Assembly (NCBI GenBank): GCA_022843845.1
Contig: JALHMW010000029.1
Coordinates: 1-59,106, forward strand
Length of the DNA stretch: 59,106 nt
Origin: Archangium sp.
GTDB taxonomy: Bacteria > Myxococcota > Myxococcia > Myxococcales > Myxococcaceae
Reading direction: 5' to 3'
Below the pieces are notes generated by a model. The model made no database searches. It was not told the origin of the DNA and was given only the letters and a program-made list of their open reading frames with translations. Of this stretch, positions 24,669 to 32,533 are shown in pieces (position 1 is the first letter of the stretch; every line of letters starts with the position of its first letter). The position numbers and the translations under genes were made by a program.

Positions 24669-26831
24669 TCAGGCAGCCGTGATGGTGCCCGGAGTTGCGC
24701 GTGGTTCGAGCTTCTCGACCGGCGATGCGACGTGCCGGAGCACGGGTTCGGCCGTCGCGGGCGACTGCCGCTTCACCAGCTCGAGCATCATCGTCTGGCT
24801 GCGAATCGTCTGGCCGTCGAGCGCGAGCGGGCGGGGCAGGTACGAGCCGTCGGGCTGGAGCTGCCGGGCCTTCACGTTGTCCTTCAGGCCGAGCCCCATC
24901 ACCTCGTCGAGCAGGCGGAGCTTCAGGGCCGGGTCTTCGACTGGCGCCATCACCTCGACGCGGCGGTGGAAGTTGCGCGGCATCCAGTCGGCGGAGGAGA
25001 TGAAGACGTCGGTCGCAGGGCCAGTGCCGAACGAGAAGACGCGCGCGTGCTCGAGGAACCGATCGACGACCGAGATGACCCGAATGCGCTCGCTGACGCC
25101 GGGGACGCCTGGCCGCAGGCAGCAGATGCCGCGCACCAGCAGATCGATCTCCACGCCCGCCTGGCTGGCAGCGTAGAGCGCGCGAATCGTGACGGGATCC
25201 ACCAGCGCGTTCATCTTGCCGATGATGCGGCCCGGCTCTCCCTTCTTCGCCTTCTGCGCCTCGCGCTCGATCAGCTCGAGCACCCTGGTCTGCAGGGTGT
25301 TCGGCGCGACGGCCAGCCGCTTCCAGTTGGGCTGCGTCGAGTAGCCGGTGAGCAGGTTGAAGAGCGCCGTGACGTCGTCGGCCATCTCGGGGCGGGCGGT
25401 GAAGAGCGAGACGTCGGTGTAGCTGCGCGCGGTCGCCGAGTTGTAGTTGCCGGTGCCCAGGTGCACGTAGCGCCGAATGCCGTTGCCCTCGCGGCGCACC
25501 ACCAGCGTCACCTTGCAGTGCGTCTTGAGCCCGATGAGGCCGTAGACGACGTGAACGCCGTTGTCCTCCATGCGGCGGGCCCAGGCGATGTTGTTGGCCT
25601 CGTCGAGGCGGGCCTTGAGCTCGACCAGCACGGCGACCTGCTTGCCGTTCTCCGACGCCCGCACCAGGGCGCGGCCGATCGGGCTGTCACCGGTCGTTCG
25701 GTAGAGCGTCTGTTTGATCGCCAGTACGTTCGGGTCGTCGGCGGCCTCTTCGAGCAGGCGCACCACGGGGTCGAACGACTCGTACGGGTGGTGCACGAGC
25801 AGATCTCGCTGGCTGATCGCCGCGAAGATCGAGTCTTCCTTCATGAACGCGGGCTGCGCCGGCACGAAGACCTCGACCCGGTTCTCGGGTCGCTGATCGA
25901 CGTCGCTCATCGCGGTGAGATCCGACACCTGGAGCGGGCCCTGCACCCGGTACACGTCAGACGGTGAGAGCTTGAGCGCGTTCGTCAGCATCGTCTCGAT
26001 GGCTGGCGTGGCGCTGTCGTCGATCTCGAGCCGAACGGCCGCGCCACGATCGCGCCGGCGGAGCTCCTGCTGAATCGACGCGAGCAGATCGATCGACTCT
26101 TCTTCGTCGACGTCGATGTCCCAGTTGCGCGTGACGCGGAACGTGAAGGACTGCTCGACGGCGAAGCCTGGGAAGAGATCCGACGCGTGCATCGAGATCA
26201 GCTCTTCCAGCAACAAGAAGGCCGAGCCGGTGGTCGTCGGCATCGTCACCAGGCGCGGGAGCACCGACGGCACCTGCACGACGGCCATCGACGACTCGGT
26301 CGCCTCTTTCTTCCGCCGGCGATCGCCACGGCGCACCACCATCGCGAGGTTCAGCGACTTGTTGCGCAGGTGAGGGAAGGGGTGGCCGGGGTCGACGGCG
26401 AGCGGCGTCAGCGCCGGGAAGACCTGGGTCTGGAACGCCTGCCGCGCGGCGACCTTCTGCTCGGCGGTGAGATCGTCGCGGGTGAGCAGGTTGAGGCCGT
26501 TCGCCGACAGCAGGGGCACCAGCTCACGCGTCCACACGCGCGACTGCTCGGTGACCATCTGGTGCGCGCGGTCCGAGATCGCGGCCAGCTGCTCCTGGGG
26601 AATCATGCCGTCAGCGGGCAGCTCCGCGATGCCGCCGGTCGCCTGCTGCTTCAGGCCGGCGACGCGCACCATGAAGAACTCGTCGAGGTTGCTCGAGACG
26701 ATCGACAGGAACTTGATGCGCTCGTGGATCGGCAGCGTCGCGTTGCGCGCTTCGGCCAGCACGCGCTCGTTGAACGCCAGCCAGGACAACTCACGGTTGA
26801 TGAAGAGGTGGCGGTCGGAAGGGTCGACCAT
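24669..26831 (-). CDS. ppk: Polyphosphate kinase 1
   Basis: 720 aa from the ATG at 26831, with AAGGAG upstream. The N-terminus RHLFINRELSWLAFNERVL and FLSIVSSNLDEFFMVR are diagnostic of Ppk1. The phosphorylated His is H438 in LKTHCKVTLVVRRE; the second catalytic His is H595 in RFLEHARVFSFG. It makes polyphosphate from ATP reversibly at the inner membrane. It diverges from ppx across a 123-base gap containing a palindrome, a common pairing for phosphate storage and use. Confidence 0.96.
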   Translation of the reverse strand: MVDPSDRHLFINRELSWLAFNERVLAEARNATLPIHERIKFLSIVSSNLDEFFMVRVAGLKQQATGGIAELPADGMIPQEQLAAISDRAHQMVTEQSRVWTRELVPLLSANGLNLLTRDDLTAEQKVAARQAFQTQVFPALTPLAVDPGHPFPHLRNKSLNLAMVVRRGDRRRKKEATESSMAVVQVPSVLPRLVTMPTTTGSAFLLLEELISMHASDLFPGFAVEQSFTFRVTRNWDIDVDEEESIDLLASIQQELRRRDRGAAVRLEIDDSATPAIETMLTNALKLSPSDVYRVQGPLQVSDLTAMSDVDQRPENRVEVFVPAQPAFMKEDSIFAAISQRDLLVHHPYESFDPVVRLLEEAADDPNVLAIKQTLYRTTGDSPIGRALVRASENGKQVAVLVELKARLDEANNIAWARRMEDNGVHVVYGLIGLKTHCKVTLVVRREGNGIRRYVHLGTGNYNSATARSYTDVSLFTARPEMADDVTALFNLLTGYSTQPNWKRLAVAPNTLQTRVLELIEREAQKAKKGEPGRIIGKMNALVDPVTIRALYAASQAGVEIDLLVRGICCLRPGVPGVSERIRVISVVDRFLEHARVFSFGTGPATDVFISSADWMPRNFHRRVEVMAPVEDPALKLRLLDEVMGLGLKDNVKARQLQPDGSYLPRPLALDGQTIRSQTMMLELVKRQSPATAEPVLRHVASPVEKLEPRATPGTITAA

Positions 26832-26898
26832 GGGTGGGCTCCTTCGACCTGTTTTGCCACGAGCCGTCGCGGGCGCAAGTCGTGCCACCTGCTCGTGA

Positions 26899-26916
26899 CA
26901 TGGCGGGAAAGCCATG
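26899..26916. promoter_or_regulatory. Inverted repeat in the ppk-ppx divergent promoter region
   Basis: CATGGC-GGGAAA-GCCATG, a perfect 6-bp palindrome with a 6-base spacer, lies in the 123-base gap between the two divergent starts. It could be an operator shared by ppk and ppx. No regulator is assigned. Confidence 0.35.
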
Positions 26917-26954
26917 GAGATGCCTGCGCACTTGACTAGCGTGGGTCGCGCTCC

Positions 26955-28466
26955 ATGCCTCAACGACTCCCTGACTCCGGCGGCGAAGTCCTGGCTGCCA
27001 TCGACGTCGGCACCAACGCGGTGCGGCTCGAGATCGCTGCCGCGTTTCCCGACGGTACGCTCGAGACGCTGCACACCGAGCGCGACCCGGTTCGCCCGGG
27101 TGAAGGGCTCTTCAAGACGGGCGTCATCTCGAAAGAGGTCGCGGGCCGGCTGGTCTCGACGCTCCGGCGCTACGCCTCGGTCTGCAAGCGGCACGGCGCG
27201 AAGGTGCGGGCCGTCGCCACCAGCGCCCTGCGCGAGGCGAAGAACCGCGACGAGATCGTTCGCCGGGTGAAGCGTGAGGCCGGCCTGACGCTCGAGGTCG
27301 TCTCGGGGCGCGAAGAGGCGCGGCTCATCTGCCTGGGGGTGCTGGCCGGCAAACCCGAACAGCTGCGCTCGCTCTGCATCGACATCGGCGGTGGCAGCAC
27401 TGAGGTCATCTCGGCGCAGGGAGAGCTCCCCAAAGAGCTCTGGAGCCTCGACCTCGGCTCCGTGCGCTTCAGCGAGCTGTTCGGCGTGAAGGACGAGGTG
27501 CCCAGGCGCCAGCTCACGCTCATGCGCTCGTTCGCGCGCGAGCTGATGGAGGAGTCGATTCCCTACGGCATCTCTGGCCTGCCTCGCTCGGCGCTGGGCT
27601 CGAGCGGTACCATCGGCGCCATCGTCGCGTACGCGCGCTCCGAGGGCGTCGGGCACGCGAGCCTGCTCGAGGTGTCGCGCACCGTCGAAGAGCTCGCCGA
27701 CATGAATCTCGAGAAGCGCCGCAAGCGCTTCGACCCGCGCCGCGCCGACATCGTCACCGCTGGGGCCGTGATCCTCGAGTCGGTGATGAAGCACCTGAAG
27801 GTGCAGACCGTCACCGCCGTCGATCGAGGCCTGCGCGAGGGCGTGCTCGTCGACCTCGTGCGGCGCAAGAAGCAGCAGACCGGCGATCGCTCGCTCTCAG
27901 AGGCAGCGATCGGCATCGGCCGGCGCTTCGGCTTCGGTGAGGCGCACGCCCGGCAGGTCGCGAAGCTCGCGCTCTCGCTCTTCGATTCGCTGGCCCCCGT
28001 GCACAAGCTGCCTGCGGCGGCGCGCCCGTGGCTCGAGACGGCCGCGCTGCTCCACGACATCGGGCACGCGGTGAACTACCAGCGGCACCACAAGCACGCC
28101 TTCTATCTGATCTCGAACGTCGACCTGCCCGGCCTGTCCGATCGCGAGCGGCTGATCGTGGCGACCATCGCGCGCTTTCATCGACGCTCCGCGCCCGACC
28201 TCACGCACGAGCTGATGGCGCCCTTCACCACGATCGAGCGCCGCGTCGTACGCAAGTGCGCGGCGCTGCTCCGCGTCGCCGACTCCCTCGATCGCAGCCA
28301 CCACCAACCGGTGCAGAAGCTGGTGACGGCGTCGCGGGGCCGCACCGTGTGGCTCAAGGTGAAGTCGCGTCAGGCCGTCGATCTCGAGCTGTGGGACGTC
28401 GAGCACGAGGTCGCGCTGTTCCGCGAGGTGTTCGGCCGCGCGTTGGTCGTCACTGCCGAACGCTGA
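26955..28466 (+). CDS. ppx: Exopolyphosphatase / guanosine pentaphosphate phosphohydrolase (Ppx/GppA)
   Basis: 503 aa. The actin-like ATPase fold shows AAIDVGTNAVRLEI near the N-terminus and CIDIGGGSTEVIS near residue 140. The SALREAKNRDE and SGREEARLI segments are also typical. The C-terminal third is an HD domain (LLHDIGHAVNYQRHHKHA, then ATIARFHRRS). The two-part layout and length match the long Ppx/GppA form. It releases phosphate from polyphosphate or converts pppGpp to ppGpp. It diverges from ppk and converges on a metallophosphoesterase gene three bases away. Confidence 0.93.
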   Translation: MPQRLPDSGGEVLAAIDVGTNAVRLEIAAAFPDGTLETLHTERDPVRPGEGLFKTGVISKEVAGRLVSTLRRYASVCKRHGAKVRAVATSALREAKNRDEIVRRVKREAGLTLEVVSGREEARLICLGVLAGKPEQLRSLCIDIGGGSTEVISAQGELPKELWSLDLGSVRFSELFGVKDEVPRRQLTLMRSFARELMEESIPYGISGLPRSALGSSGTIGAIVAYARSEGVGHASLLEVSRTVEELADMNLEKRRKRFDPRRADIVTAGAVILESVMKHLKVQTVTAVDRGLREGVLVDLVRRKKQQTGDRSLSEAAIGIGRRFGFGEAHARQVAKLALSLFDSLAPVHKLPAAARPWLETAALLHDIGHAVNYQRHHKHAFYLISNVDLPGLSDRERLIVATIARFHRRSAPDLTHELMAPFTTIERRVVRKCAALLRVADSLDRSHHQPVQKLVTASRGRTVWLKVKSRQAVDLELWDVEHEVALFREVFGRALVVTAER

Positions 28467-28469
28467 GGC

Positions 28470-29261
28470 TCAGGCCAGCTGGAGCGCACAGACGGGCGCC
28501 TGCCACACCTGCGGGCTCGGCCGCGGCTCCGGCGTCACCTGATGCCACCGAGGGTCTCCGAGCAGCCGGCCCCCGGCGAAGTCGAAGGTGCGAAACGCAC
28601 CGAGCTCCGTCGTGCTCCCCGCGTTGAACACCCGCAGCGGTCGTGCGCTGTCGCCGTCGACGATGAACTGCCGCGGCACGTGGCGGTGACCGTGGAGCAC
28701 GAGATCGCAGCGCGAGCGCAGCACTTTGAGCAGCTCGGTGCCCAGCGCCAGCTCGGAGTGGTTCGGCAGATGAAGCACCTCCGAGACCTGCTCCCAGAAG
28801 CCCTCGGCCGGCAACGGGACCACGTGGTGGTGCAGCGCGACGACCGTCATCACGCTGTCAGGAACCGCGCCGAGCGCCACGTCGACCTGCTCCAGCACCT
28901 GCTGGCACATGCGGCCGTGACTGAGCCACGGAACGCGGTTGTGCGGCGCCGTCGAGTCGATTCGAACGATGGAGCACCCGCCGCGAACCTGAACGTCGAC
29001 CCGCACGCCACGCATGAGCTGCGCGCCGACGTCGTCACCGCAGCGATCGTGGTTGCCCGGCACGACGACGAGTCGATCGGCGAGCGGCGCGGTGATGCGA
29101 TCGAACGCCGCGAGCTCGGCCGTGCGCCCGTTCTCGGTGAGATCGCCGGTGACGACGATCAGCTCGGTGTCGGCCAGGGCCGCGACGGCCTCTTCCAGGG
29201 TGCGCGCCGCAGAGGCAGACGAGCCCAGGTGCAGATCCGACAGGTGCGCGAGCGTGGCCAT
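28470..29261 (-). CDS. Calcineurin-like metallophosphoesterase
   Basis: 263 aa from the ATG at 29261. All metal motifs are present: D9 and H11 (SDLHLG), VTGDLTENG, VVPGNHDRCG, ALHHHVVPL and LHGHRHVPR. There is no signal peptide. The size and motif order match the CpdA/Icc group and also PlcP, the PhoB-controlled phospholipase C of some proteobacteria. It is the last gene of a coupled operon (TGATG overlap with the 35-aa peptide) whose first gene is a lipid glycosyltransferase, so a phospholipid-headgroup role is my preferred inference. Confidence 0.88.
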   Translation of the reverse strand: MATLAHLSDLHLGSSASAARTLEEAVAALADTELIVVTGDLTENGRTAELAAFDRITAPLADRLVVVPGNHDRCGDDVGAQLMRGVRVDVQVRGGCSIVRIDSTAPHNRVPWLSHGRMCQQVLEQVDVALGAVPDSVMTVVALHHHVVPLPAEGFWEQVSEVLHLPNHSELALGTELLKVLRSRCDLVLHGHRHVPRQFIVDGDSARPLRVFNAGSTTELGAFRTFDFAGGRLLGDPRWHQVTPEPRPSPQVWQAPVCALQLA

Positions 29262-29368
29262 CAGCCCGCCACCAGTTGCTTCACGCGCGAGCCGAGGGTG
29301 AGCACCGCGACGGCACCCGTCATCAGCACCAACGACACCGTCCACTCGACCCGAGCTCGGAGACTCAT
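29261..29368 (-). CDS. 35-aa single-span membrane peptide
   Basis: A 35-codon frame with one hydrophobic segment (WTVSLVLMTGAVAVLTLG) flanked by Arg/Lys at both ends. Its ATG overlaps the glycosyltransferase stop (ATGA), and its own stop overlaps the phosphoesterase ATG (TGATG). Being locked to both neighbours argues that it is translated. It may tether or regulate the glycosyltransferase or phosphoesterase at the inner membrane. No family is recognised. Confidence 0.65.
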   Translation of the reverse strand: MSLRARVEWTVSLVLMTGAVAVLTLGSRVKQLVAG

Positions 29369-30534
29369 CGCGCACCCTCCAGGGCGTCGTTGTCGATCGC
29401 GGGGCGGAGCAGCAGCCCGCCTTCGGCCACCTCGAGTCGATTGCCCCGCCACCAGATGGTGCGGCGGAAGAGACCCTCGAACCAGGCCATGACGAGCAGC
29501 AGGTCCTTCACGACGACCGCTGGCACGAGCTGCGCCGACAGCGGATTGAGCCCCATCGCGCGAGCGCTGAAGACGTCGAGCACGATCCGGCCGGCCAGCA
29601 CGAGGGCGCACGCGAGGGCTGCGGAGGCGGTCGGCGCCAGCGCCCACCCGAGCACGGCGATCGGCCACGGGTTCAACAGCCCCTGCGCAAGATACGTCGT
29701 CAGCGAGACGCCCGTTCGCTGCAACACCGCCCACCGTCGATACCGATCGAAGAACGAGCGCACACTCCGGTGCACGGCGACATTCCACACCGGGTGCCGC
29801 GCGATGACGTTGCGCAGGCCCAGCCGTGTCACTGCGACGCCCAGCGCGAAGTCCTCGGCCGCGCAGTCGCCGAACCTCGCGAAGCCACCCATGACCTCGA
29901 GGACGTCACGGCGGAGCGTCATCGACTTGCCGATGACGAAGTCCTTCCCGAGCGCCTTGGCCGCGATCTGGCCTGGCCCCAGGAACGACGCGAGGTGCAG
30001 GTTGTCGAGCAACGCTCCGAGCGTCTGGTGCCCCCGCCCGCTCACCGGGTTCGCGACGCACCCGACCGTCGGGTCTTCGAAGTGCGCCACCACCTCGTCG
30101 AGTGCGCTCGAGTCGATGATGGCGTTCGAGTCTGACACCATGAGCAGCTCGAACCGGGCCGCCTTCGCCAGGGTGATGAGCTGATTCACCTTCGGGTTCA
30201 TCGCGGGTGCGCCGCGCTGCACGATGACGCGCACCCGGGCCGGGAAGCGCCGCGCCAGGGCGTGGGCCAGCGGGAACGCGGCGTCTTCCGTGTCCTTCAC
30301 GCCGAGGAGCAGCTCGTACGCCGGCCACGGCAGCGTCGCGAAGTGCTCGAGCGTCTTCTCGAGCTCGTCGTCGAGGCCACACAGCGGCTTGAGAATCGAG
30401 ACGCCTCGAACCGCGCGAGCAACTCGCGGCGCACGCCGCAGGTGAAGCTGCGTGGCGATGGCCTGGACGCTCAGCGCAAAGACGCCGAACGCGGCCAGAG
30501 ACAACACGACGAACGAGAGAGTCTGAAGCACCAC
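29365..30534 (-). CDS. GT21-type lipid glycosyltransferase (ceramide glucosyltransferase-like)
   Basis: 389 aa with a GTG start behind AAGGAGGTGC. One N-terminal membrane helix (residues 5-25) and several near the C-terminus (about 280-350) flank a cytoplasmic GT-A domain. The GT21 motifs are SILKPLCGLDDELEKTL, D81 in LGVKDTED, D135 in VSDSNAII, D228 in CAAEDFALG and R264-x-x-R267-W268 (RYRRW). The family transfers sugars from UDP-sugars to ceramide or, in rhizobia, to diacylglycerol during phosphate limitation (Pgt). A HpnI-like hopanoid enzyme is an alternative. The Pho-box-like repeats upstream favour phosphate control. Confidence 0.85.
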   Translation of the reverse strand: MVLQTLSFVVLSLAAFGVFALSVQAIATQLHLRRAPRVARAVRGVSILKPLCGLDDELEKTLEHFATLPWPAYELLLGVKDTEDAAFPLAHALARRFPARVRVIVQRGAPAMNPKVNQLITLAKAARFELLMVSDSNAIIDSSALDEVVAHFEDPTVGCVANPVSGRGHQTLGALLDNLHLASFLGPGQIAAKALGKDFVIGKSMTLRRDVLEVMGGFARFGDCAAEDFALGVAVTRLGLRNVIARHPVWNVAVHRSVRSFFDRYRRWAVLQRTGVSLTTYLAQGLLNPWPIAVLGWALAPTASAALACALVLAGRIVLDVFSARAMGLNPLSAQLVPAVVVKDLLLVMAWFEGLFRRTIWWRGNRLEVAEGGLLLRPAIDNDALEGAR

Positions 30535-30638
30535 GCACCTCCTTCTTCGAGATGCGCGTGATCATGAAGGCTGCCTGCGACGCTGGGGGATCGGTGCGGT
30601 GAATCCTCACCAACGCTTCCGCAACGCACTCGTTCCGC

Positions 30639-30666
30639 TGTGACGCGGTTGTGATCGCGTCGTGAT
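30639..30666 (-). promoter_or_regulatory. Pho-box-like direct repeats upstream of the GT21 operon
   Basis: Read toward the operon, ATCACG, ATCACA and GTCACA recur exactly 11 bases apart (30666, 30655, 30644). The 11-bp units GATCACGACGC and GATCACAACCG resemble the 11-bp direct repeats bound by PhoB/PhoP regulators, especially the GTTCACC form of high-GC bacteria. The site lies 105-132 bases before the GTG at 30534. Two PhoB-like regulators are encoded beside it. No clear -10 was found. Confidence 0.5.
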
Positions 30667-30670
30667 CTCA

Positions 30671-30697
30671 GCGCCTCGCCGCGAAGGCGTCAGGCGC
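30671..30697 (-). terminator. Hairpin over the end of the response regulator gene
   Basis: GCGCCT/AGGCGC outer and CGCC/GGCG inner stems, interrupted by two unpaired bases, cover the stop codon at 30690. There is no T run. It may separate the regulator transcript from the Pho-box-driven operon downstream. Confidence 0.35.
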
Positions 30698-31388
30698 GCG
30701 CTTCGGGCCGCTGCGGGTCGGCCATGCGGTAGCCGACGCCACGAACGGTCTCGACGAGCTCACGCCCCACGCCGAGCTTCTCGCGCAGGCGCATCACGTG
30801 GGTGTCGACGGTGCGCGTCTCGAGTGGGCTGGTGATGCCCCAGACGTCCGACAAGAGCTGCTCGCGGGTCTGCACCCGGCCCGGCCTGGAAATGAGGTGG
30901 TGAAGCAACTTGAACTCGAGCGCCGTCAGCTCGACCTCTTCGCTCGCGACGTACGCGCGGTGCGAGCCCAGGTCGAGCTCGAGGGGCCCCAGCACCAGCC
31001 GTTCACCCGTGCTGCCCCCGCCGGAGCGCCGCAGAATCGCCTTCACGCGGAGCACGAGCTCTCGCGGCGAGAACGGCTTGGTGACGTAGTCATCGGCGCC
31101 GACCTCGAACCCCTGCACGCGATCGGCCTCTTCACCACGCGCCGTCAGCATCACGATCGGCACCTCACGCGTCTGGGGGTTCGCGCGCAGGCGGCGGCAC
31201 ACGTCGCGGCCCGAGATGTCGGGGAGCATGAGATCGAGCAGCACGAGATCGGGCTTCACGCGCGTGGCGAGCTGGAGCGCCTGCTCTCCGGTGAGGGCGA
31301 CGGCCGTATCGAGACCGGCCTGCTTGAGGTTGAACTCCACGAGGCTGGCGAGATCGGCTTCGTCATCGACGATGAGGATGGTGGACAT
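30690..31388 (-). CDS. PhoB-like response regulator (OmpR/PhoB family), orphan
   Basis: 232 aa from the ATG at 31388. The receiver (residues 1-120) has acidic residues in IVDDEADL, phospho-acceptor D52 (LLDLMLPDISG), and the conserved Thr and Lys (MLTARGEE, DDYVTKPFS). The C-terminal winged helix ends RTVDTHVMRLREKLG and VRGVGYRM. It is closely similar to the PhoB at 33698-34387, including the LxxDVWGI segment, so the two look like paralogues. No kinase gene is adjacent; it might be served by the nearby PhoR. Direct repeats in its own leader suggest autoregulation. Confidence 0.9.
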   Translation of the reverse strand: MSTILIVDDEADLASLVEFNLKQAGLDTAVALTGEQALQLATRVKPDLVLLDLMLPDISGRDVCRRLRANPQTREVPIVMLTARGEEADRVQGFEVGADDYVTKPFSPRELVLRVKAILRRSGGGSTGERLVLGPLELDLGSHRAYVASEEVELTALEFKLLHHLISRPGRVQTREQLLSDVWGITSPLETRTVDTHVMRLREKLGVGRELVETVRGVGYRMADPQRPEARA

Positions 31389-31432
31389 GGCGCACGAGAT
31401 AGCGCCGCCCCTCGACGAGCCCGTGGCTGGGT

Positions 31433-31459
31433 CGTGACAAGTTCGCGACGGCACGTGAC
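31433..31459 (-). promoter_or_regulatory. Second set of Pho-box-like repeats, upstream of the orphan regulator
   Basis: On the minus strand GTCACG, GTCGCG and GTCACG start at 31459, 31449 and 31438, spaced 10 and 11 bases. They lie 45-71 bases before the ATG at 31388 and share the GTCAC core with the site at 30639-30666. The phasing is less perfect there. Confidence 0.35.
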
Positions 31460-31477
31460 AGCGCCGTCACACGACGT

Positions 31478-32521
31478 TCAGGTGCCGGTCTCGGGTTCGG
31501 CCTCGCCGACGTCCAGACCGTTCGTCGGGTCGTGCGACTCTCCCGATGACTCGCTGCTCCCAGCCTCGGTCTCTGCGGGCACGTCGGTGGGGGCCGGCAG
31601 GTTCAACCGCGACAGCGCTTCGTCGGCGGCCTCATCAGCGCGGGTCGCGTCGCCCGGGGCGGGCTGCTCGATGCCAGGTGGCGGCGGCAGGGCAGGCACC
31701 GCCTGACCCACTGGCCTGAGGTGCGCGGGCGCTCCAGGCGGAGGCTTGAGGTAGGGCGGCAGCCCAGAGTGGCGACGCGCGGCCTGCGCCATCAGCTCGT
31801 GGTGGCGATACCGGCACTCGAGCATCTTGTGGATGAGGAGCGACGCACCCGGCACCTTGCGCTCCTGCAGCCCCGACGTCGCGCGACGCACGGCGTACCG
31901 GACGCGGCGAATCTGCACGCGCCAGCCGCGCGGCGTCCACGTGAAGAGGCCCCAGGCCGGCCGCAGATCGCCGTCACGTGGAATGCCTGCCGACGCGACG
32001 TCGGCGATCACCATGCGCCCGAGCCTGCGGCGATAGGGAAAGTGCAGGTGCCCGAAGGCGAGCGCCGCGGCGTCGAGGTGGCCGAGCAGCCGGCGCAGCG
32101 TGTGATCGTCGAGCGTCGGCTCGAGCGAGTCTTCGAGGTTGCGCGGGTTGGCGTGGCAGACGAACAGGTCCTGGCCCTTGCGCGGCGAGTAGCGCACCGA
32201 GAACGCCAGCTGGCCGAGCCGGGCCGTCTTCGCGGCGCCGAGCTGATCGCGGCTCCACTCGAGCAGGTTCGTCTTCCAGTGGTCGCGCTCGCGGTAGGCG
32301 CCCGACAGGTAGTTGCCGGCCAGGTAGCAGTCGGTGTTGCCCATCAGCAGATCGTCACAGGTGTCGTCGAGCAGCTCGAAGGTCTCCCGGGGCCACGCGC
32401 CACGCAGACAGAGATCGCCAGCCGCCACGATGAAGTCGGGGCTCTGCCGCTTGATGTCCTCGAGCACCGCTTCGCAGGCCGGCAGGTTTCCGTGAATGTC
32501 AGCCAACACCGCGACGCGCAT
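31478..32521 (-). CDS. Metallophosphoesterase with Pro-rich C-terminal tail
   Basis: 347 aa starting MRVAVLADIHGNLPACEAVL, the DxH motif of YfcE/MJ0936-like phosphodiesterases. Other motifs are AAGDLCLRG, LMGNTDCYL, FVCHANPRN and FGHLHFPYRR, so the metal site is complete within about 230 residues. The last 100 residues are Pro/Ala/Glu-rich and look unstructured. There is no signal peptide. It lies 12 bases after phoR, so it is probably the third gene of the phoB-phoR transcript. Its substrate is unknown. Confidence 0.85.
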   Translation of the reverse strand: MRVAVLADIHGNLPACEAVLEDIKRQSPDFIVAAGDLCLRGAWPRETFELLDDTCDDLLMGNTDCYLAGNYLSGAYRERDHWKTNLLEWSRDQLGAAKTARLGQLAFSVRYSPRKGQDLFVCHANPRNLEDSLEPTLDDHTLRRLLGHLDAAALAFGHLHFPYRRRLGRMVIADVASAGIPRDGDLRPAWGLFTWTPRGWRVQIRRVRYAVRRATSGLQERKVPGASLLIHKMLECRYRHHELMAQAARRHSGLPPYLKPPPGAPAHLRPVGQAVPALPPPPGIEQPAPGDATRADEAADEALSRLNLPAPTDVPAETEAGSSESSGESHDPTNGLDVGEAEPETGT

Positions 32522-32533
32522 CCCTCCACCATC

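Noticed and set aside
24654..25967. 437-codon plus-strand frame antisense to ppk
   Set aside because: It mirrors ppk codons and has no recognisable protein features.
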